From contig CAIUOU010000014.1 of assembly GCA_903900845.1 (NCBI GenBank), forward strand, positions 1 to 64,000: DNA of 64,000 nucleotides, in the 5' to 3' direction. The translations under genes and the position numbers were made by a program. This DNA comes from an uncultured Opitutia bacterium. Lineage in GTDB: Bacteria > Verrucomicrobiota > Verrucomicrobiia > Opitutales > Opitutaceae. Under the pieces are notes generated by a model, which searched no databases, was not told where the DNA came from, and saw nothing but the letters and a program-made list of their open reading frames with translations. Positions 7,660 to 18,879 of this stretch are shown piece after piece. Position 1 is the first letter of the stretch; each line of letters begins with the position of its first letter.

Positions 7660-9387
7660 ATGCTCTGGAAACACGCGCCGCTGCCCGCGGCCGATGTCGA
7701 GGAATTCAGCCGTCGCGCCGGTGTAACCCGGGTGTTGGCCGAGTTGCTGCTGCGCGGCGGTGTCTCCGCGCCGGCCGCACCTGATTTCCTGCAGCCCGCG
7801 CTGGCGAAGCTGCAGGACCCCTTTCTCCTCCCCAACGTTGAAATCGCCTCGGCCCGTCTCGGCCGGGCGATCGCGGAGCGGGAGGAGGTCGTCGTGCTGG
7901 GTGACTACGACGTCGACGGTGTCAGCAGCACCGCGCTGCTCGTCACCGTGCTACGCCGTTTCGGCCTGAATCCGCGTTATGTGGTACCGCGCCGTTCCGA
8001 GGACGGCTACGGTCTTTCGCGTAGCGCCATCGACCGTGCGTTGGAGGGCGGCCGTCCGGGCCTGTTCATCGCGCTCGATTGCGGGACGAACTCGCATGAG
8101 GAAGCGGCCTATCTCCGCGGCTTGGGAGTCGATGTGTTGGTCATCGATCACCATCGCTCGACCGAGCGCACGCTTGAGGACGGCTTGCTGATCAACCCGC
8201 ATGTCCACGGCGGCCTCGCGATGGCCGACACCTCCGTGCTCCACCTCTGCACCGTGGGCCTCGTCTTCAAGCTTTGCCACGGGTTGCTGAAGCGCCTGCG
8301 CGCCGACAACCATCCCGTCGCCTTCCGGATCAAGCTGCGCGACCAGTTGGATCTGGTCGCCCTCGGGACCATCGCTGACCTCGTTCCCTTGCAGGGTGAA
8401 AACCGCATCCTGGCTCGGAACGGGCTGCGCATCCTGGAGGCGACGGAGCGCCCGGGTTTGAGGGCGTTGATGGATGTCGCCGGCGTGCGCCCTGGCAACG
8501 GGCTGACGCCGACCGACATTTCATTCCGGCTCGGACCGCGAATCAACGCGAGCGGCCGTCTGGCCGACGCGTCCCTATCCGTCGACCTGCTGTTGAGCGA
8601 AGACGCGGGTTTCTGCGCGGCGACCGCTCGCCAGCTGGACGCCTTCAATCGCGAGCGGCAGGAAATCGAGCGGGCGATCACCGACGAGGCGGAGCGGAGC
8701 ATTGAGGGGGAGTTTTCCGGACATGCGGGCGTGGTGCTTTTTTCCGAAAGCTGGCACCCCGGAGTCGTCGGAGTCGTCGCTGGCCGCGTCACCCGCAAGT
8801 ACAACCGGCCCTGCGTGGTGCTCGGCAAGGAAGGGGAATTGGCGAAGGGTTCCGGGCGCAGCGTCGACGGGATCAACCTTGTGGAGTTGCTGGCCGCGTG
8901 TGCGGACGATCTGGAGAGTTGGGGTGGCCACCCGATGGCGGTGGGCGTGGCCCTGTCGCGCGGCAAGGTGGACGTTTTCCGGCGGCGCTTCGCCGACGCC
9001 GTACGCGCCCGGGCGGGCGGAGCCCCGGGTGAGGCGACCATCGAGATCGCCGCCTGGCTGACGCCGGAGCAGGTGACGGACCGTCTGGTCGAGGAACTCG
9101 ATTCGCTCCATCCCTTTGGTCAGGGCAATCCGGAGCCGGTCTTCGGCGTGCGGGGCGTGGTGCTGCGGCAATCGGCGGAGGTCTTCAAGGAGCAGCATTT
9201 CCGTTTCCGGTTCGAGGACGGCCGGGGTCGTCCGCTCCACGGTGTCGCCTGGAAGCTGGCGGATCGTCTGCCCCCGGTCGGACAGCCCATCGACCTGGCG
9301 GTGGAGTTGAAATGGAACCACTACAACGGTCGCCGGCTCCTGCAGCTGGGGCTGGTCGACTGGCGTCCCGCCCGGCGCGATACTTGA
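7660..9387 (+). CDS. recJ: Single-stranded-DNA-specific exonuclease RecJ
   Basis: The 575-residue product is a DHH-family phosphoesterase that digests single-stranded DNA 5' to 3' in recombination and mismatch repair. The metal-binding motifs are visible: DYDVDG at residues 82-87 and DHH at 163-165, followed by the DHHA1 domain (GGHPMAVGVAL) and the C-terminal OB fold with HPFGQGNPEP. Length and motif order are normal for RecJ. It follows secDF in the same orientation and converges on tyrS, with only seven bases between the two stop codons. Confidence 0.95.
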   Translation: MLWKHAPLPAADVEEFSRRAGVTRVLAELLLRGGVSAPAAPDFLQPALAKLQDPFLLPNVEIASARLGRAIAEREEVVVLGDYDVDGVSSTALLVTVLRRFGLNPRYVVPRRSEDGYGLSRSAIDRALEGGRPGLFIALDCGTNSHEEAAYLRGLGVDVLVIDHHRSTERTLEDGLLINPHVHGGLAMADTSVLHLCTVGLVFKLCHGLLKRLRADNHPVAFRIKLRDQLDLVALGTIADLVPLQGENRILARNGLRILEATERPGLRALMDVAGVRPGNGLTPTDISFRLGPRINASGRLADASLSVDLLLSEDAGFCAATARQLDAFNRERQEIERAITDEAERSIEGEFSGHAGVVLFSESWHPGVVGVVAGRVTRKYNRPCVVLGKEGELAKGSGRSVDGINLVELLAACADDLESWGGHPMAVGVALSRGKVDVFRRRFADAVRARAGGAPGEATIEIAAWLTPEQVTDRLVEELDSLHPFGQGNPEPVFGVRGVVLRQSAEVFKEQHFRFRFEDGRGRPLHGVAWKLADRLPPVGQPIDLAVELKWNHYNGRRLLQLGLVDWRPARRDT

Positions 9388-9394
9388 GCGGCGT

Positions 9395-10678
9395 TCAGCC
9401 CTCGAGGTGCAGGACGCAGTAGCTGCGCTTGCCCTTGCGCAGCAGGACGTGGCGGCCGAAAACGATGTCGGCCTCCGTGACGGCGCGCGTGTGCTCGGCC
9501 ACGCGAACGTTGTTCACATAGATACCGCCGCCCTCGAGGTCCTTGCGCGCCTGTCCCTTCGAGGGGCAAAGGCCGCCGTGCACGAGCAGATCGATCAGCG
9601 GCGCTCCGGCTCCGGCCAATCTGGAACGCTCGAGCGGCTTTCCGGGCGCCTCCGCTGCGATGTCGGCGAAATCGGTGTCCGCGAGGCCCTCGAGGCTGCC
9701 CCCGAAGAGCACCTCGCTGGCTTTCAACGCCCCGGCGAGGCGCTCCGGACCATGGACGAGCAGCGTCATCTCGCGTGCGAGCGCCCGCTGGGCGGCGCGC
9801 GCTCCGGGGTTGGCGCGAAGCTCTGCCTCAAGGGAGGAGATCTCCGCGGCGGGAATGAAGGTGAGGGTCTTCAGCAGTTTGATGACGTCGGCGTCATCGG
9901 CGTTCACGAAGAACTGGTAGAAGCGGTAAGGGGAGGTGCGGCGCGGATCGAGCCAGACGGTGCCGGTGGCGGTTTTGCCGTACTTGGTGCCATCGGCCTT
10001 GGTGAGCAGCGGGAACACGAGACCCCAGACGGCGGCCCCGAGTTTTTTCCGGGTGAGCTCGGTGCCAACCGTGATGTTGCCCCATTGGTCCGTGGCGCCG
10101 ATCTGCAGCTCGCAGTTGAAGGTCCGGCGCAGGTGGTAGAAGTCGAAGCCTTGGAGCAGCATGTAGCTGAACTCCGTGTAGCTGATGCCGGACTCGCGGT
10201 CCTCCATGCGGGACCGGACGGAATCCTTGGCGACCATCGAGTTCACCGTGATGTACTTCCCGATGTCGCGCAGGAACTCGAGAACGGATACCGGGGCGGT
10301 CCAGTCGTGATTGTTGACGAGACGCGCGGGGTTGGCGGCGACCTCGAAGTCGAGGAACTGCGAGAGTTGGCGGCGAATGGAAGCGATGTTGTGCTCGACC
10401 TGCTCGGGGGTCTGGAGATTGCGCTCGGCTGACTTGCCGGAGGGGTCGCCGACCATGCCCGTGGCTCCGCCCGCGAGGGCGATCACGTGGTGGCCGGCCT
10501 GTTGAAAGCGGCGCAGGGCAAGCAGCGGGACGAGATTGCCGACGTGCAGGGAGTCGGCGGTCGGGTCGAATCCGCAGTAAAGCGTGATGGGGGCCTCGTC
10601 GAGACGGCGGCCAAGGGCCTCGAGGTCGGTGCAGTCGGCGAGCAGGCCGCGCCAGCGGAGTTCGTCGAGGATGTTCAT
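9395..10678 (-). CDS. tyrS: Tyrosyl-tRNA synthetase
   Basis: This 427-residue class I aminoacyl-tRNA synthetase charges tRNA-Tyr. The HIGH-type motif reads HVGN at residues 45-48 and the KMSKS-type loop reads KYGKT at 232-236, the bacterial TyrS form. The tyrosine-binding motifs YCGFDPTADSLH and QIGATDQWGN are intact, and a C-terminal S4-like RNA-binding domain follows residue ~355. Length is normal. It is the last gene of a minus-strand run behind comM, 72 bases upstream. Confidence 0.97.
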   Translation of the reverse strand: MNILDELRWRGLLADCTDLEALGRRLDEAPITLYCGFDPTADSLHVGNLVPLLALRRFQQAGHHVIALAGGATGMVGDPSGKSAERNLQTPEQVEHNIASIRRQLSQFLDFEVAANPARLVNNHDWTAPVSVLEFLRDIGKYITVNSMVAKDSVRSRMEDRESGISYTEFSYMLLQGFDFYHLRRTFNCELQIGATDQWGNITVGTELTRKKLGAAVWGLVFPLLTKADGTKYGKTATGTVWLDPRRTSPYRFYQFFVNADDADVIKLLKTLTFIPAAEISSLEAELRANPGARAAQRALAREMTLLVHGPERLAGALKASEVLFGGSLEGLADTDFADIAAEAPGKPLERSRLAGAGAPLIDLLVHGGLCPSKGQARKDLEGGGIYVNNVRVAEHTRAVTEADIVFGRHVLLRKGKRSYCVLHLEG

Positions 10679-10750
10679 GGTGAGTCCTGAGTAAACCGGC
10701 CGCGATGATGGCCGCGCAAGAGTGATTCCAGCCGGCCGACGGAGCCGGGT

Positions 10751-12289
10751 TCAATGGAACAAGTTGCGGTCGAGGCTGCGGTACTGGATCGCCTCCAGCA
10801 GGTGCCCGGCGGCGATCTCCTCGACGTCCGCGAGGTCGGCGATAGTCCGGGCGACTTTCAGGATGCGGTCATAGGCGCGGGCCGAGAGAGACAGCCGCTC
10901 CATCGCTCCCTGCAGCAAGTCGCCAAGGTCCGGCGTGAGAGCGCAGTGCCGGCGGATCCCGGCGTGGGAAAGACGGGCGTTGACGGCCCCCGCAGCGGTA
11001 CCGAGCCGGCACCGTTGGCGGGCTCGGGCCGCGACCACCCGCTCGCGGATCGCAGCCGAGGTCTCGCCGTCGTCCTCCGCGCGGAGTTCGCGGATGGAAA
11101 GCGCCGGAGCCTCAACATGCAGGTCGATCCGGTCGAGAAGCGGGCCGCTGACGCGCCCGCGATAGCGCTGGATCTGCGCGGGGGTGCAGCGGCATTGGTG
11201 GCCGGCGTCGCCGAGGTAACCGCACGGGCACGGGTTGAGCGCGGCCACGAGCATGAAACCGCAGGGCAGCGTGACTTTACCGGCGCTCCGAGAGATGGTG
11301 ACCTCGGCGTCCTCCAGCGGTTGTCGAAGAACTTCGAGCGCGGAGCGCTTGAATTCCGGCAGTTCATCGAGGAATAGCACGCCGTGGTGGGCGAGGGAGA
11401 TCTCGCCGGGGCCGGGAATCGTGCCGCCGCCGAGCAGGGCGACGTCGGAGACCGTGTGGTGCGGCGCCCGGAACGGCCGCGCGTCCCACGAGACCTCCCC
11501 GGTGATCGTGCGGCCCGCGGCGGAGTGGATGCTCAGGATCTCCAGTCGCTCCTCCGTCGTCGGGGGTGGCATGATCGTAGGGATGCGCTTCGCCACCATC
11601 GACTTTCCGGAGCCCGGTGGTCCGATGATCAGCAGGTTGTGGCCACCGGCGACGGCGACCTCGACCGCGCGCCGGAGTGACCGCTGCCCCTTGACCTCGG
11701 AAAAATCAACGCCGCCCTCGGGGGCGGTCCGGGCGGAAACCCGCCGGGCGGGTCCGGCCGCCGGGCGCAGGTCCGTCTCCCCCCGAAGGAAGCGCACCGC
11801 GCCGTCGAGCGATTCGATCGGGAACGCCTGTACGCCCTCCACGAGTGCCGCCTCCTCGGCCGAGCGGGCGGGCAACAGCAGCCCGCGTTTGCCGAGACGC
11901 CGCGCGAGGCGGGCCATCGCAAGCGCGCCGCGGATCGGGCGGGTGGCGCCGGACAAGCCGAGCTCGCCGGCGATGAGCCATCCGTCCAGGGCGCCGGGCT
12001 CCAGCTGGTTCGAGGCGGCCAGGTAGCCCAGCGCGATGGGAAGGTCGTAACACGGCCCCTCTTTGCGGAGGCCGCCTGGCGCGAGGTTGATGGTCGTTCG
12101 CGTGCGCGGCGGGCAAAACCCGCTGTTGCTCAGCGCGGAGACCACGCGGTCATCCGACTCCTTGACGGCCGCGTCGGGCAGGCCGACGAGGATGAGTTTC
12201 GGTTCGCCGATCTCGTTGGCGTTAACCTCGACGAAGACCGGCTCGGCGTGGATGCCCTGGAGGGCGGCGGAATGGACGGTGGCAAGCAT
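10751..12289 (-). CDS. comM: YifB/ComM-family Mg-chelatase-like AAA+ ATPase
   Basis: The 512-residue protein has the ComM/YifB order: an N-terminal Lon-like domain (residues 1-170), a Walker A motif GPPGSGKS at 223-230, a DELPEFKR Walker B region with the following LRQPLED, and a C-terminal Mg-chelatase domain. In naturally transformable bacteria ComM is a hexameric helicase that drives branch migration of incoming DNA; in others its role is unclear. The linked pilus motor genes make a competence role possible, but that is inference. The HD-domain gene ends 39 bases upstream on the same strand. Confidence 0.92.
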   Translation of the reverse strand: MLATVHSAALQGIHAEPVFVEVNANEIGEPKLILVGLPDAAVKESDDRVVSALSNSGFCPPRTRTTINLAPGGLRKEGPCYDLPIALGYLAASNQLEPGALDGWLIAGELGLSGATRPIRGALAMARLARRLGKRGLLLPARSAEEAALVEGVQAFPIESLDGAVRFLRGETDLRPAAGPARRVSARTAPEGGVDFSEVKGQRSLRRAVEVAVAGGHNLLIIGPPGSGKSMVAKRIPTIMPPPTTEERLEILSIHSAAGRTITGEVSWDARPFRAPHHTVSDVALLGGGTIPGPGEISLAHHGVLFLDELPEFKRSALEVLRQPLEDAEVTISRSAGKVTLPCGFMLVAALNPCPCGYLGDAGHQCRCTPAQIQRYRGRVSGPLLDRIDLHVEAPALSIRELRAEDDGETSAAIRERVVAARARQRCRLGTAAGAVNARLSHAGIRRHCALTPDLGDLLQGAMERLSLSARAYDRILKVARTIADLADVEEIAAGHLLEAIQYRSLDRNLFH

Positions 12290-12328
12290 GGCCGGCCGCG
12301 GGGGCGGCAGGCGGGACGCAGAGGCGAC

Positions 12329-13216
12329 TCAGGCGCCCGCGGCGTTCCGGCGGGAGATTTCCGCGATGTTGCGTTCCACCGCGTCGATATAGGGATTGGG
12401 TCCACCCGGCCAGGGACGGGCGAGGAACCGATAGACGGCAAGGAAGTCGCTCTCGAGCTTCCGGCGCACGAAGACTTTCCAGAACTCAGGGGTGTCCCGC
12501 TGCAGTTGCCGGGCGGAACGAAAGTCGCGCTTCGCCGGGGGGATCCGGGTGAATTCGTCGCACTCCCGGAACTCGGCGAAAAGCAGCGGCAATTCGTCCG
12601 GATAGTCGGGGGCCGCCATCTGCGCGAGGAAGTCGGCGGTGGTCACCGCGCATCCGAGAATACGGTCCGCCGGATCGCGGAAAGGAACGCGCGGGACATC
12701 GGCGCGCGGACCGGTGCAGTTGATCGCCTGGAGTACGATCTCCACATCGTCGCGGTCGAAGCCGAGCACCGGCAGGTGGCTGGCGGCGAGGACGCCGCTC
12801 CGCAGGACATGGCAAAACGTGTACTTGGCGCCGGTGCCCTTGCGGTCACCGCGGAGTCGAAGGTAACCGGAGTCGTGCAGGAGCACGGCCACGATCGCCA
12901 ATTCGCAGCGTCGCGCGTCGATCGCCGGTTGCACGGCAGAGATCCGGCGCCCCTCGAGGAGGGAAACGAGGCAGACGGTCGCCTGCATCGTGTGCTCGAG
13001 ATCATGGTACCGAAGGTCGTTGCGCGCGTAGTCCGGGTGGCGTCCCGAGAAAATGTCCACGATTAGACTGAACACCGACTGTAGCCGGGATGTGCGGCAC
13101 CTCGGGTGCATGCGCCTGAAACACCCTTCGACAAAGCGCCAGACGGCCTCCGAATCCCGCGTGTCCACCGGTGGCAGGCCGTCGGCGGAGGGGCTGGAAG
13201 TCGGCTTTCTTTTCAC
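12329..13216 (-). CDS. HD-domain metal-dependent phosphohydrolase of unknown substrate
   Basis: The 295-residue protein carries a PDEase-like HD domain. It has an early YHDLEH motif (H71, D72), the HD pair LLHDSGYL at residues 114-115, and later histidines in a helical array. The enzyme probably hydrolyses a phosphodiester or nucleotide, perhaps a cyclic nucleotide, but no fused sensor domain shows the signal. The start is a GTG at 13214-13216; the next in-frame ATG would remove about 36 residues without touching the HD core. It leads the comM-tyrS run and is divergent from coaE by 70 bases. Confidence 0.75.
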   Translation of the reverse strand: MKRKPTSSPSADGLPPVDTRDSEAVWRFVEGCFRRMHPRCRTSRLQSVFSLIVDIFSGRHPDYARNDLRYHDLEHTMQATVCLVSLLEGRRISAVQPAIDARRCELAIVAVLLHDSGYLRLRGDRKGTGAKYTFCHVLRSGVLAASHLPVLGFDRDDVEIVLQAINCTGPRADVPRVPFRDPADRILGCAVTTADFLAQMAAPDYPDELPLLFAEFRECDEFTRIPPAKRDFRSARQLQRDTPEFWKVFVRRKLESDFLAVYRFLARPWPGGPNPYIDAVERNIAEISRRNAAGA

Positions 13217-13286
13217 GGGCGTCGGGTGAGGGCGATAAAGAATTTGCCGAGAGGTGGAGCAAGAGCATTCCTAGGGTGAATCTACC

Positions 13287-13871
13287 ATGTTTAGGGTAGG
13301 AATAACCGGAGGTATGGGATGCGGAAAATCCACGGTGGCGCGGCTACTCGAGTCGCGCGGCTTCCGGCGCGTCGACTCCGATGCGATCGTCCGGGATCGC
13401 GTGTTGCACGAGCCGGGCGTCAAGGACGCGCTCCGGCGGCGTTGGGGACAGGCGGCGTTCAATCTCGCGGGAGACGTCGATCGCGGCGCCGTGGCGGGGC
13501 GGGTTTTCAACGACGACGAGGATCGTCGCTGGATGGAGGATTTGGTCCACCCGCGGGTTTTCGCGGCCTGGGAGGAGGCCTTCGCCGGTGGGCCGTCGGA
13601 CCGCTGGGCGGTCGAAGTACCGCTGCTGTTTGAGCGAGGTCTGGAAAAAGGATTTGATTTCACGGTGTGCGTGGCGCTTTCTCCCGAGCAGCAGCTGGCC
13701 CGGTTGGAAGAGCGCGGTATTCCGCGAGCGCTCGCCGGGCGGCGAATCTCCAAGCAATTGCCGCTGGCGCAAAAGATCGATCGGTCGGATTTCGTGCTTT
13801 GGAACGACGGTGCCCCCGCGTTCCTCGAGGCGCAGGTCGACCGTCTGGTTCGGTCACTCGCGGCGGCCTGA
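13287..13871 (+). CDS. coaE: Dephospho-CoA kinase
   Basis: The 194-residue enzyme phosphorylates the 3'-hydroxyl of dephospho-CoA, the last step of coenzyme A synthesis. The P-loop GGMGCGKST covers residues 8-16. The CoaE-specific RVDSDAIVRD, HPRVFAAWEE and VPLLFERGLEKGFD segments follow in order, and length is normal. A small inverted repeat (attccta 13267-13273, taggaat 13297-13303) brackets the start codon and could mask it in the mRNA, though this may be chance. rho follows 65 bases downstream. Confidence 0.95.
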   Translation: MFRVGITGGMGCGKSTVARLLESRGFRRVDSDAIVRDRVLHEPGVKDALRRRWGQAAFNLAGDVDRGAVAGRVFNDDEDRRWMEDLVHPRVFAAWEEAFAGGPSDRWAVEVPLLFERGLEKGFDFTVCVALSPEQQLARLEERGIPRALAGRRISKQLPLAQKIDRSDFVLWNDGAPAFLEAQVDRLVRSLAAA

Positions 13872-13936
13872 AACTAATCCGCGCCCGCCACGTCTGAAAC
13901 GACGAGTGCCGGGCGGCGCTCCTTTTACCGTCACTC

Positions 13937-15928
13937 ATGCTTCCTCCCTCCGCTGACGATTCCAAACCGTCCTCCGCCCGCGCCGATTCCGACGAATCGA
14001 AAAAGAAATCGCGCCTGATCCGCACCCGTGGCCGTCCGGCCAAGGCCGAAAAGGTGGAAAAGGCGGAAAAGACGGAAAAACCCGCCAAGGCGCGGGGACG
14101 TCGTGGCGCCAAAGCCGAGGCTTCCCCGGAGGTTTCCGTGCGCGAGGCCGCTGCCGTTGTCGTGCCAGCGCCGGCCCCCGTGCCGGAGCCCCCGCGGGTC
14201 GTTTCCGCACCAGTGTGGCGGGATGAGCCGGCCGCCGTGTCGCCGCCGGCTCCGGAGCCAGCGCCGGCCCCCGCCGCCGAGGACCGGGGAGGTTCCCAGC
14301 CGGACGCAAAAGAGCCGCCCGCGGCCGGACATGAGCCGCAGGCCCCCGAGCAATCCACCCCGGCCCAGGGTGGCGGATCCGGCGGCCAAGGCGGTGCGGA
14401 TGGAGGGGATCAGCGCGGTGGCGGCCGTCCCGATTGGCAGGGCGGCCACCATGGCGATCGCGGGTTCTGGAAACACGGGCGTCGCAAGCGCGGTCGCCAC
14501 GGCGGCCCCTGGCAGCCGGGGCCGCACGGTGGCGGGCGTGAGCAGCTCCCCCCGCAGTTGCCGCCGCCGAGCAACGTCCCCGTCTTCGGCGACCTGCCGA
14601 ATCCCACCCGTTTCAACGATCTAGCCGCGCTCGATGCGCTCGCCGCCGACCTGGCCGGCGGCAAGGGCGAGACGGTTTTCCTGGACGAGCTTTACGCGCT
14701 CAATCTCGCGGATCTCGGCGCACGGGCGCGCAAGCTGGGCTTGGGCGTCGAGGGCGCGGCTCCCCGCCGTCAGATCCTACCCGAGCTCTTCAAGTTGGTT
14801 GCCGAGCGGAAGCTTCCGCTGCGGGACCGCGGTTACATCGATCAGAATGACCGCGGACACTTCATCGTCCACACCCACTGCAATTACCGGCTGTACCCCG
14901 AGGACGCTTATCTGCCGGACTCGCTGGTCAAGCGTTACGGCCTTAAGCGCGGCCATCGCGTCGAGGTGCTGTTGCAGACCCCGCTCGAGGGTGAACGGTG
15001 TCCTTCCGCGGTGCGGGTGGAGTCGGTCATGGGCCTCCAGCCCGAGTCCATTGCGGCAGTAACCCCGTTCGAGGAGTTGGTGCCGTATTACCCGCTCAAG
15101 CGGATCCTGCTCGAGGACTCCGAGGTGGTTAAGGATATGTCGATGCGGGCGGTTGATATCCTCGCGCCGATCGGCTTCGGCCAGCGCGGCCTGATCGTCG
15201 CGCCGCCCCGCACCGGCAAGACCATCCTTCTGCAGAATATCGCGAACTCGATCACGGCGAACAGCCCGGATGTGAAGTTGATTCTCCTGCTCATCGACGA
15301 GCGCCCGGAGGAGGTGACCGACTTCCGTCGCCACACAAAGGGCGAGGTTGTTTCCTCCACCTTCGACGAGACCCCGGAGAGCCACGTGCACTGCGCCGAG
15401 ATGGTCATCGAGATCTGCCGGCGCCGCGTGGAGCAAGGGGAGCACGTCGTCGTGCTCCTCGACTCGATCACGCGCCTGGCCCGCGCCTACAACGCACTTG
15501 CGGGCAGCGGCGGCAAGACGATGTCCGGCGGCCTCGAGTCCAACGCGCTGCAGAAGCCCAAGCGCTTCTTCGGGTCCGCCCGTAACATCGAGGGTGGCGG
15601 GAGCCTGACCATCATCGCCAGCGCGCTGATCGACACCGGCTCCCGGATGGATGAGATCATCTTCGAGGAGTTCAAGGGCACCGGTAATTGCGAGGTCCAT
15701 CTCGACCGCGGTCTCGTCGAGCGCCGTATCTTCCCGGCGATCAATATCGACCGCTCCGGCACGCGCAAGGAGGAGCTCATCTACCACCCCGACGAGCTGC
15801 AGCGGATCTACGGGCTCCGTCGCGCGATGCAGGGCCTCGGCCCCATCGAGTCGATGGAGATGCTCATCACCCGTCTGCGGAAGACGAAATCGAACACCGA
15901 GTTCCTTCTGAGCCTCGCGCCGAAGTGA
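13937..15928 (+). CDS. rho: Transcription termination factor Rho with long N-terminal extension
   Basis: This 663-residue RNA-dependent ATPase/helicase terminates transcription. The core has the Rho N domain (about residues 235-290), the RNA-binding cold-shock fold ([13 protein letters not shown]...), Walker A PPRTGKT ending at about residue 429, [14 protein letters not shown] and [11 protein letters not shown]. Before the core are about 230 residues of low complexity: a lysine/glutamate-rich start, a proline/alanine-rich stretch, and a glycine/arginine/histidine-rich part. Such insertions in Rho are known in other phyla and may bind RNA or drive phase separation. The start at 13937 is the first ATG after coaE. 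Confidence 0.95.
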   Translation: MLPPSADDSKPSSARADSDESKKKSRLIRTRGRPAKAEKVEKAEKTEKPAKARGRRGAKAEASPEVSVREAAAVVVPAPAPVPEPPRVVSAPVWRDEPAAVSPPAPEPAPAPAAEDRGGSQPDAKEPPAAGHEPQAPEQSTPAQGGGSGGQGGADGGDQRGGGRPDWQGGHHGDRGFWKHGRRKRGRHGGPWQPGPHGGGREQLPPQLPPPSNVPVFGDLPNPTRFNDLAALDALAADLAGGKGETVFLDELYALNLADLGARARKLGLGVEGAAPRRQILPELFKLVAERKLPLRDRGYIDQNDRGHFIVHTHCNYRLYPEDAYLPDSLVKRYGLKRGHRVEVLLQTPLEGERCPSAVRVESVMGLQPESIAAVTPFEELVPYYPLKRILLEDSEVVKDMSMRAVDILAPIGFGQRGLIVAPPRTGKTILLQNIANSITANSPDVKLILLLIDERPEEVTDFRRHTKGEVVSSTFDETPESHVHCAEMVIEICRRRVEQGEHVVVLLDSITRLARAYNALAGSGGKTMSGGLESNALQKPKRFFGSARNIEGGGSLTIIASALIDTGSRMDEIIFEEFKGTGNCEVHLDRGLVERRIFPAINIDRSGTRKEELIYHPDELQRIYGLRRAMQGLGPIESMEMLITRLRKTKSNTEFLLSLAPK

Positions 15929-15947
15929 GCGCCTCCACCCACCGCCC

Positions 15948-17711
15948 GTGACCCCGCCCGCCGCCACCGCCTTCACCGCTGCCGCGGACGAGTTCGTGAT
16001 TCAGCTCGCGCAGGAGCGCGGCCTGCTGCGTCCCGCCCAACTCGACGCCGCGCGTGCGCTGTTGCCCGCGGCACCCGGGTCGGCTGGCGCGCCACGGCTG
16101 CTCGATGTCCTCATCCAGCAGGGCGCGTTGTCCTCGCGACGAGTGGCCGAGTTGCTTGCCGACGAGTTCGGGATGGCCATGGCGCCGGATCTCGCGGGAA
16201 TCCGCATCGCGGGCGACACACTGGAGCTGGTGCCGCGGGCGGTCGCGGCCCGCCACCGGCTGCTGCCGCTGGGACGCGAGGGGAACCGTTTGAAGGTGGC
16301 GATTTCCGACCCGCTCGACACCGACGGGATCGACGCTCTGGGCTATCTGGTGAAGATGCCCCTCGATACGGTGGTCGCCACGCCGGAGGAGATCGCCGCC
16401 GCCATCGTTCGCTTCTACGGGAAGGACGCCGCTTCGATCGACGATCTCCTCAACGACCTTTCCAGCGAGGAGGAGGGCGGGGAGGCGGAGGCCGTGGCGG
16501 CCGGGGTCGAGGGCGCGGCGGACCCGGCGACGACCGAGGCCGACGCTCCGATCATCAAGCTCGTCCATCAGATGATTCTGGAGGCGATCCAACGTCGCGC
16601 CTCCGACATCCATGTAGAGCCGCTTGAGAAGCGCCTGCGCGTGCGCTACCGCGTCGACGGCGTCCTGATCGAGGTGGAGAACCCGCCCAAGCGGCTGCAG
16701 CCTTCGATCATCTCGCGGCTGAAGATCATGTCGAACATCAGCATCGCGGAGAAGCGCGTCCCGCAGGACGGCCGTATCCAGATCGCGGTGGGCGGAAAGC
16801 AGCTGGACCTGCGCGTGTCTTCGCTGCCCACGGTGCATGGCGAGAGCATCGTGATGCGCATCCTTGATAAGGAGGGCCTGACGCTCGGTCTGCCCGAGCT
16901 GGGGTTCTTCAGCGACGACGCCGCGACCTTCGAGCGCCTGATCTCGTTGCCCGATGGCATCCTCCTTGTCACCGGCCCCACGGGCTCGGGCAAGACGACC
17001 ACGCTCTACGGGTGCCTCCACTTCATCAACAAGCCGGACCGCAAGATTATCACGGTCGAGGACCCGGTGGAGTACCAGCTAAACGGCATCAACCAGGTGC
17101 CGGTGAGGCACGACGTGGGCATGACTTTCGCCTCGGCGCTGCGCGCGATGCTGCGGCAGGCCCCCAACATCGTGATGGTGGGGGAAATCCGTGACTTGGA
17201 AACGGCCGAAATCGCGATCAACGCCTCGCTGACGGGCCACATGGTTTTTTCCACCCTCCACACCAACGACGCCCCGGGAGCGGTGACCCGCCTGATCGAC
17301 ATCGGCGTGAAGCCGTTCCTGGTTTCCACTTCTTTGCGGGCGGTGATGGCGCAGCGCCTGGTGCGGAAGATCTGCCGGCAGTGCAAGCGGACCGTGACGC
17401 CCACCGCGAACGAGCTGCGCGCGCTCAACATCACGGCGGCGCAGGCGGAGGGTGCGACCTTCGCTAAGGGCGAGGGCTGCGGGAACTGCAACTCGACCGG
17501 CTACCGTGGCCGCATGGGGATTTTCGAGATCTTCTTGGTCAACGAGGAGGTGCAGAAAATGATCTATGAAGGCGCGGGCACCTCGCGGCTTCGCGACAAG
17601 GCTCGTACCCTCGGGATGCGCACCATGCGTGAGGACGGCGCCCGCAAGGTCACCGCGGGTCTCACCACGATCGAGGAGGTCGTCTCCATCACGGTGGGCG
17701 ACTCCAGCTGA
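15948..17711 (+). CDS. pilB: GspE/PilB-family pilus assembly ATPase (first copy)
   Basis: The 587-residue cytoplasmic motor has an N-terminal MshEN/GspE_N domain (to about residue 160), Walker A GPTGSGKT at 343-350, the Asp box, [12 protein letters not shown] as Walker B, and a HTND His box. A four-cysteine zinc motif (CRQC near residue 476, CGNC near 510) marks the assembly-type PilB/GspE branch rather than PilT. The start is a GTG at 15948, 19 bases after the rho stop. It is followed by pilT, a second pilB-like gene and pilC, so it most likely powers type IV pilus extension or a related secretion machine. Confidence 0.9.
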   Translation: MTPPAATAFTAAADEFVIQLAQERGLLRPAQLDAARALLPAAPGSAGAPRLLDVLIQQGALSSRRVAELLADEFGMAMAPDLAGIRIAGDTLELVPRAVAARHRLLPLGREGNRLKVAISDPLDTDGIDALGYLVKMPLDTVVATPEEIAAAIVRFYGKDAASIDDLLNDLSSEEEGGEAEAVAAGVEGAADPATTEADAPIIKLVHQMILEAIQRRASDIHVEPLEKRLRVRYRVDGVLIEVENPPKRLQPSIISRLKIMSNISIAEKRVPQDGRIQIAVGGKQLDLRVSSLPTVHGESIVMRILDKEGLTLGLPELGFFSDDAATFERLISLPDGILLVTGPTGSGKTTTLYGCLHFINKPDRKIITVEDPVEYQLNGINQVPVRHDVGMTFASALRAMLRQAPNIVMVGEIRDLETAEIAINASLTGHMVFSTLHTNDAPGAVTRLIDIGVKPFLVSTSLRAVMAQRLVRKICRQCKRTVTPTANELRALNITAAQAEGATFAKGEGCGNCNSTGYRGRMGIFEIFLVNEEVQKMIYEGAGTSRLRDKARTLGMRTMREDGARKVTAGLTTIEEVVSITVGDSS

Positions 17712-17785
17712 AGCTCGGCCATGACCCCCATCTTCCCCACTTCCCAAACCTCAGCGGCCCCGGCGCCGCGACCGGAGGCCCCGTC

Positions 17786-18868
17786 ATGAGCTATGAAATG
17801 AACGACCTCCTTGAGCTGATGGTCGAGCAGGGTGCGTCTGATCTCCACCTCCAGGTCGGCCAGCCGCCGACGCTCCGCCTGAGCGGAAGCATGACGCCGA
17901 TCGACGGACCGCCGCTCACGCCGGCGGACACGGAGAAGCTCATGCTTTCCATCACGCCCGACGGGCATGTCGCCAACGTGAAGCTGAAGGGCGGCGCCGA
18001 CTTCGGCTTCGCCTTCGGCGAGAAGGCCCGTTTCCGCGTTTCAGTGCTCAAGTCCAAGGCCAACTACGGCATGGTGCTGCGCCAGATCCCGCACCGGATG
18101 TTCAGCCTCCGCGACATCGGGATGCCCGACAAGATCCGCGAACTGCTCTACCGGCCGCGCGGTCTCATCCTTGTCACGGGTCCCACCGGCTCGGGCAAGT
18201 CGACCACGCTGGCCTCGATGATCAATTACATCAACGAAGCGCGCGACGGGCACATCATCACGATCGAGGACCCGATCGAGTACTACCATGCGCACAAGCG
18301 CTGTGTCGTGACCCAGCGCGAGGTGCACGTCGATGTCCCGAGCTTCTCGGAGGCGATCCGGCACGCGCTGCGCCAGGACCCGGATGTGATTCTGGTGGGC
18401 GAGATGCGTGACCTCGAGACGATTGAGGCCGCGATCAGTGCGGCCGAGACGGGGCACCTGGTGTTCGGCACACTCCACACAAACAGCGCCGCCAAGACGG
18501 TCGACCGCATCGTGGACGCCTTTCCGGCGAACATGAAGGACATGATCCGCACGCAGCTGGCCTCCTCGCTGGTGGCGGTCATTTCCCAGGTGCTCTGCAA
18601 GAAGATCGGCGGCGGGCGCATCGCGGCCTACGAGATCATGGTCAACACCACGTCGATCGCGGCCCTGATCCGCGAGAACAAGACCTTCCGCATCACCTCC
18701 GACATCCAGACCGGCGCCAACCTCGGGATGATCACCCTCGACACGCACCTGATGAGCCTCGTGAACCGCAACCTGGTCTCGCCCGACGAGGCGCTGGAGA
18801 AGGCGCAGGACCCGAACGTGATGCGCGAGAAGTTCCTCCAGATGGGGCTGAAACTGCGCGACCTCTGA
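17786..18868 (+). CDS. pilT: Type IV pilus retraction ATPase PilT
   Basis: The 360-residue protein is a PilT hexameric ATPase that depolymerises pili and drives twitching motility and DNA uptake. It has GPTGSGKST near residues 132-140, the [16 protein letters not shown] segment, [10 protein letters not shown] and the PilT-typical HTNSAAKT box. It lacks the cysteine motif of PilB, and length is normal. A good ribosome-binding site (ggagg) precedes the ATG. It lies 74 bases after the first pilB-like gene and 11 bases before the second. Confidence 0.94.
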   Translation: MSYEMNDLLELMVEQGASDLHLQVGQPPTLRLSGSMTPIDGPPLTPADTEKLMLSITPDGHVANVKLKGGADFGFAFGEKARFRVSVLKSKANYGMVLRQIPHRMFSLRDIGMPDKIRELLYRPRGLILVTGPTGSGKSTTLASMINYINEARDGHIITIEDPIEYYHAHKRCVVTQREVHVDVPSFSEAIRHALRQDPDVILVGEMRDLETIEAAISAAETGHLVFGTLHTNSAAKTVDRIVDAFPANMKDMIRTQLASSLVAVISQVLCKKIGGGRIAAYEIMVNTTSIAALIRENKTFRITSDIQTGANLGMITLDTHLMSLVNRNLVSPDEALEKAQDPNVMREKFLQMGLKLRDL

Positions 18869-18879
18869 GCGCCGGACCG

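Noticed and set aside
13267-13303. Inverted repeat around the coaE start as a regulatory switch
   Set aside because: The 7-bp arms are 23 bases apart and an alternative short hairpin exists; nothing else supports regulation, so it may be chance.
15867-17021. A minus-strand open frame of 384 codons
   Set aside because: It is antisense to rho and the first pilB-like gene, both with full catalytic motifs.
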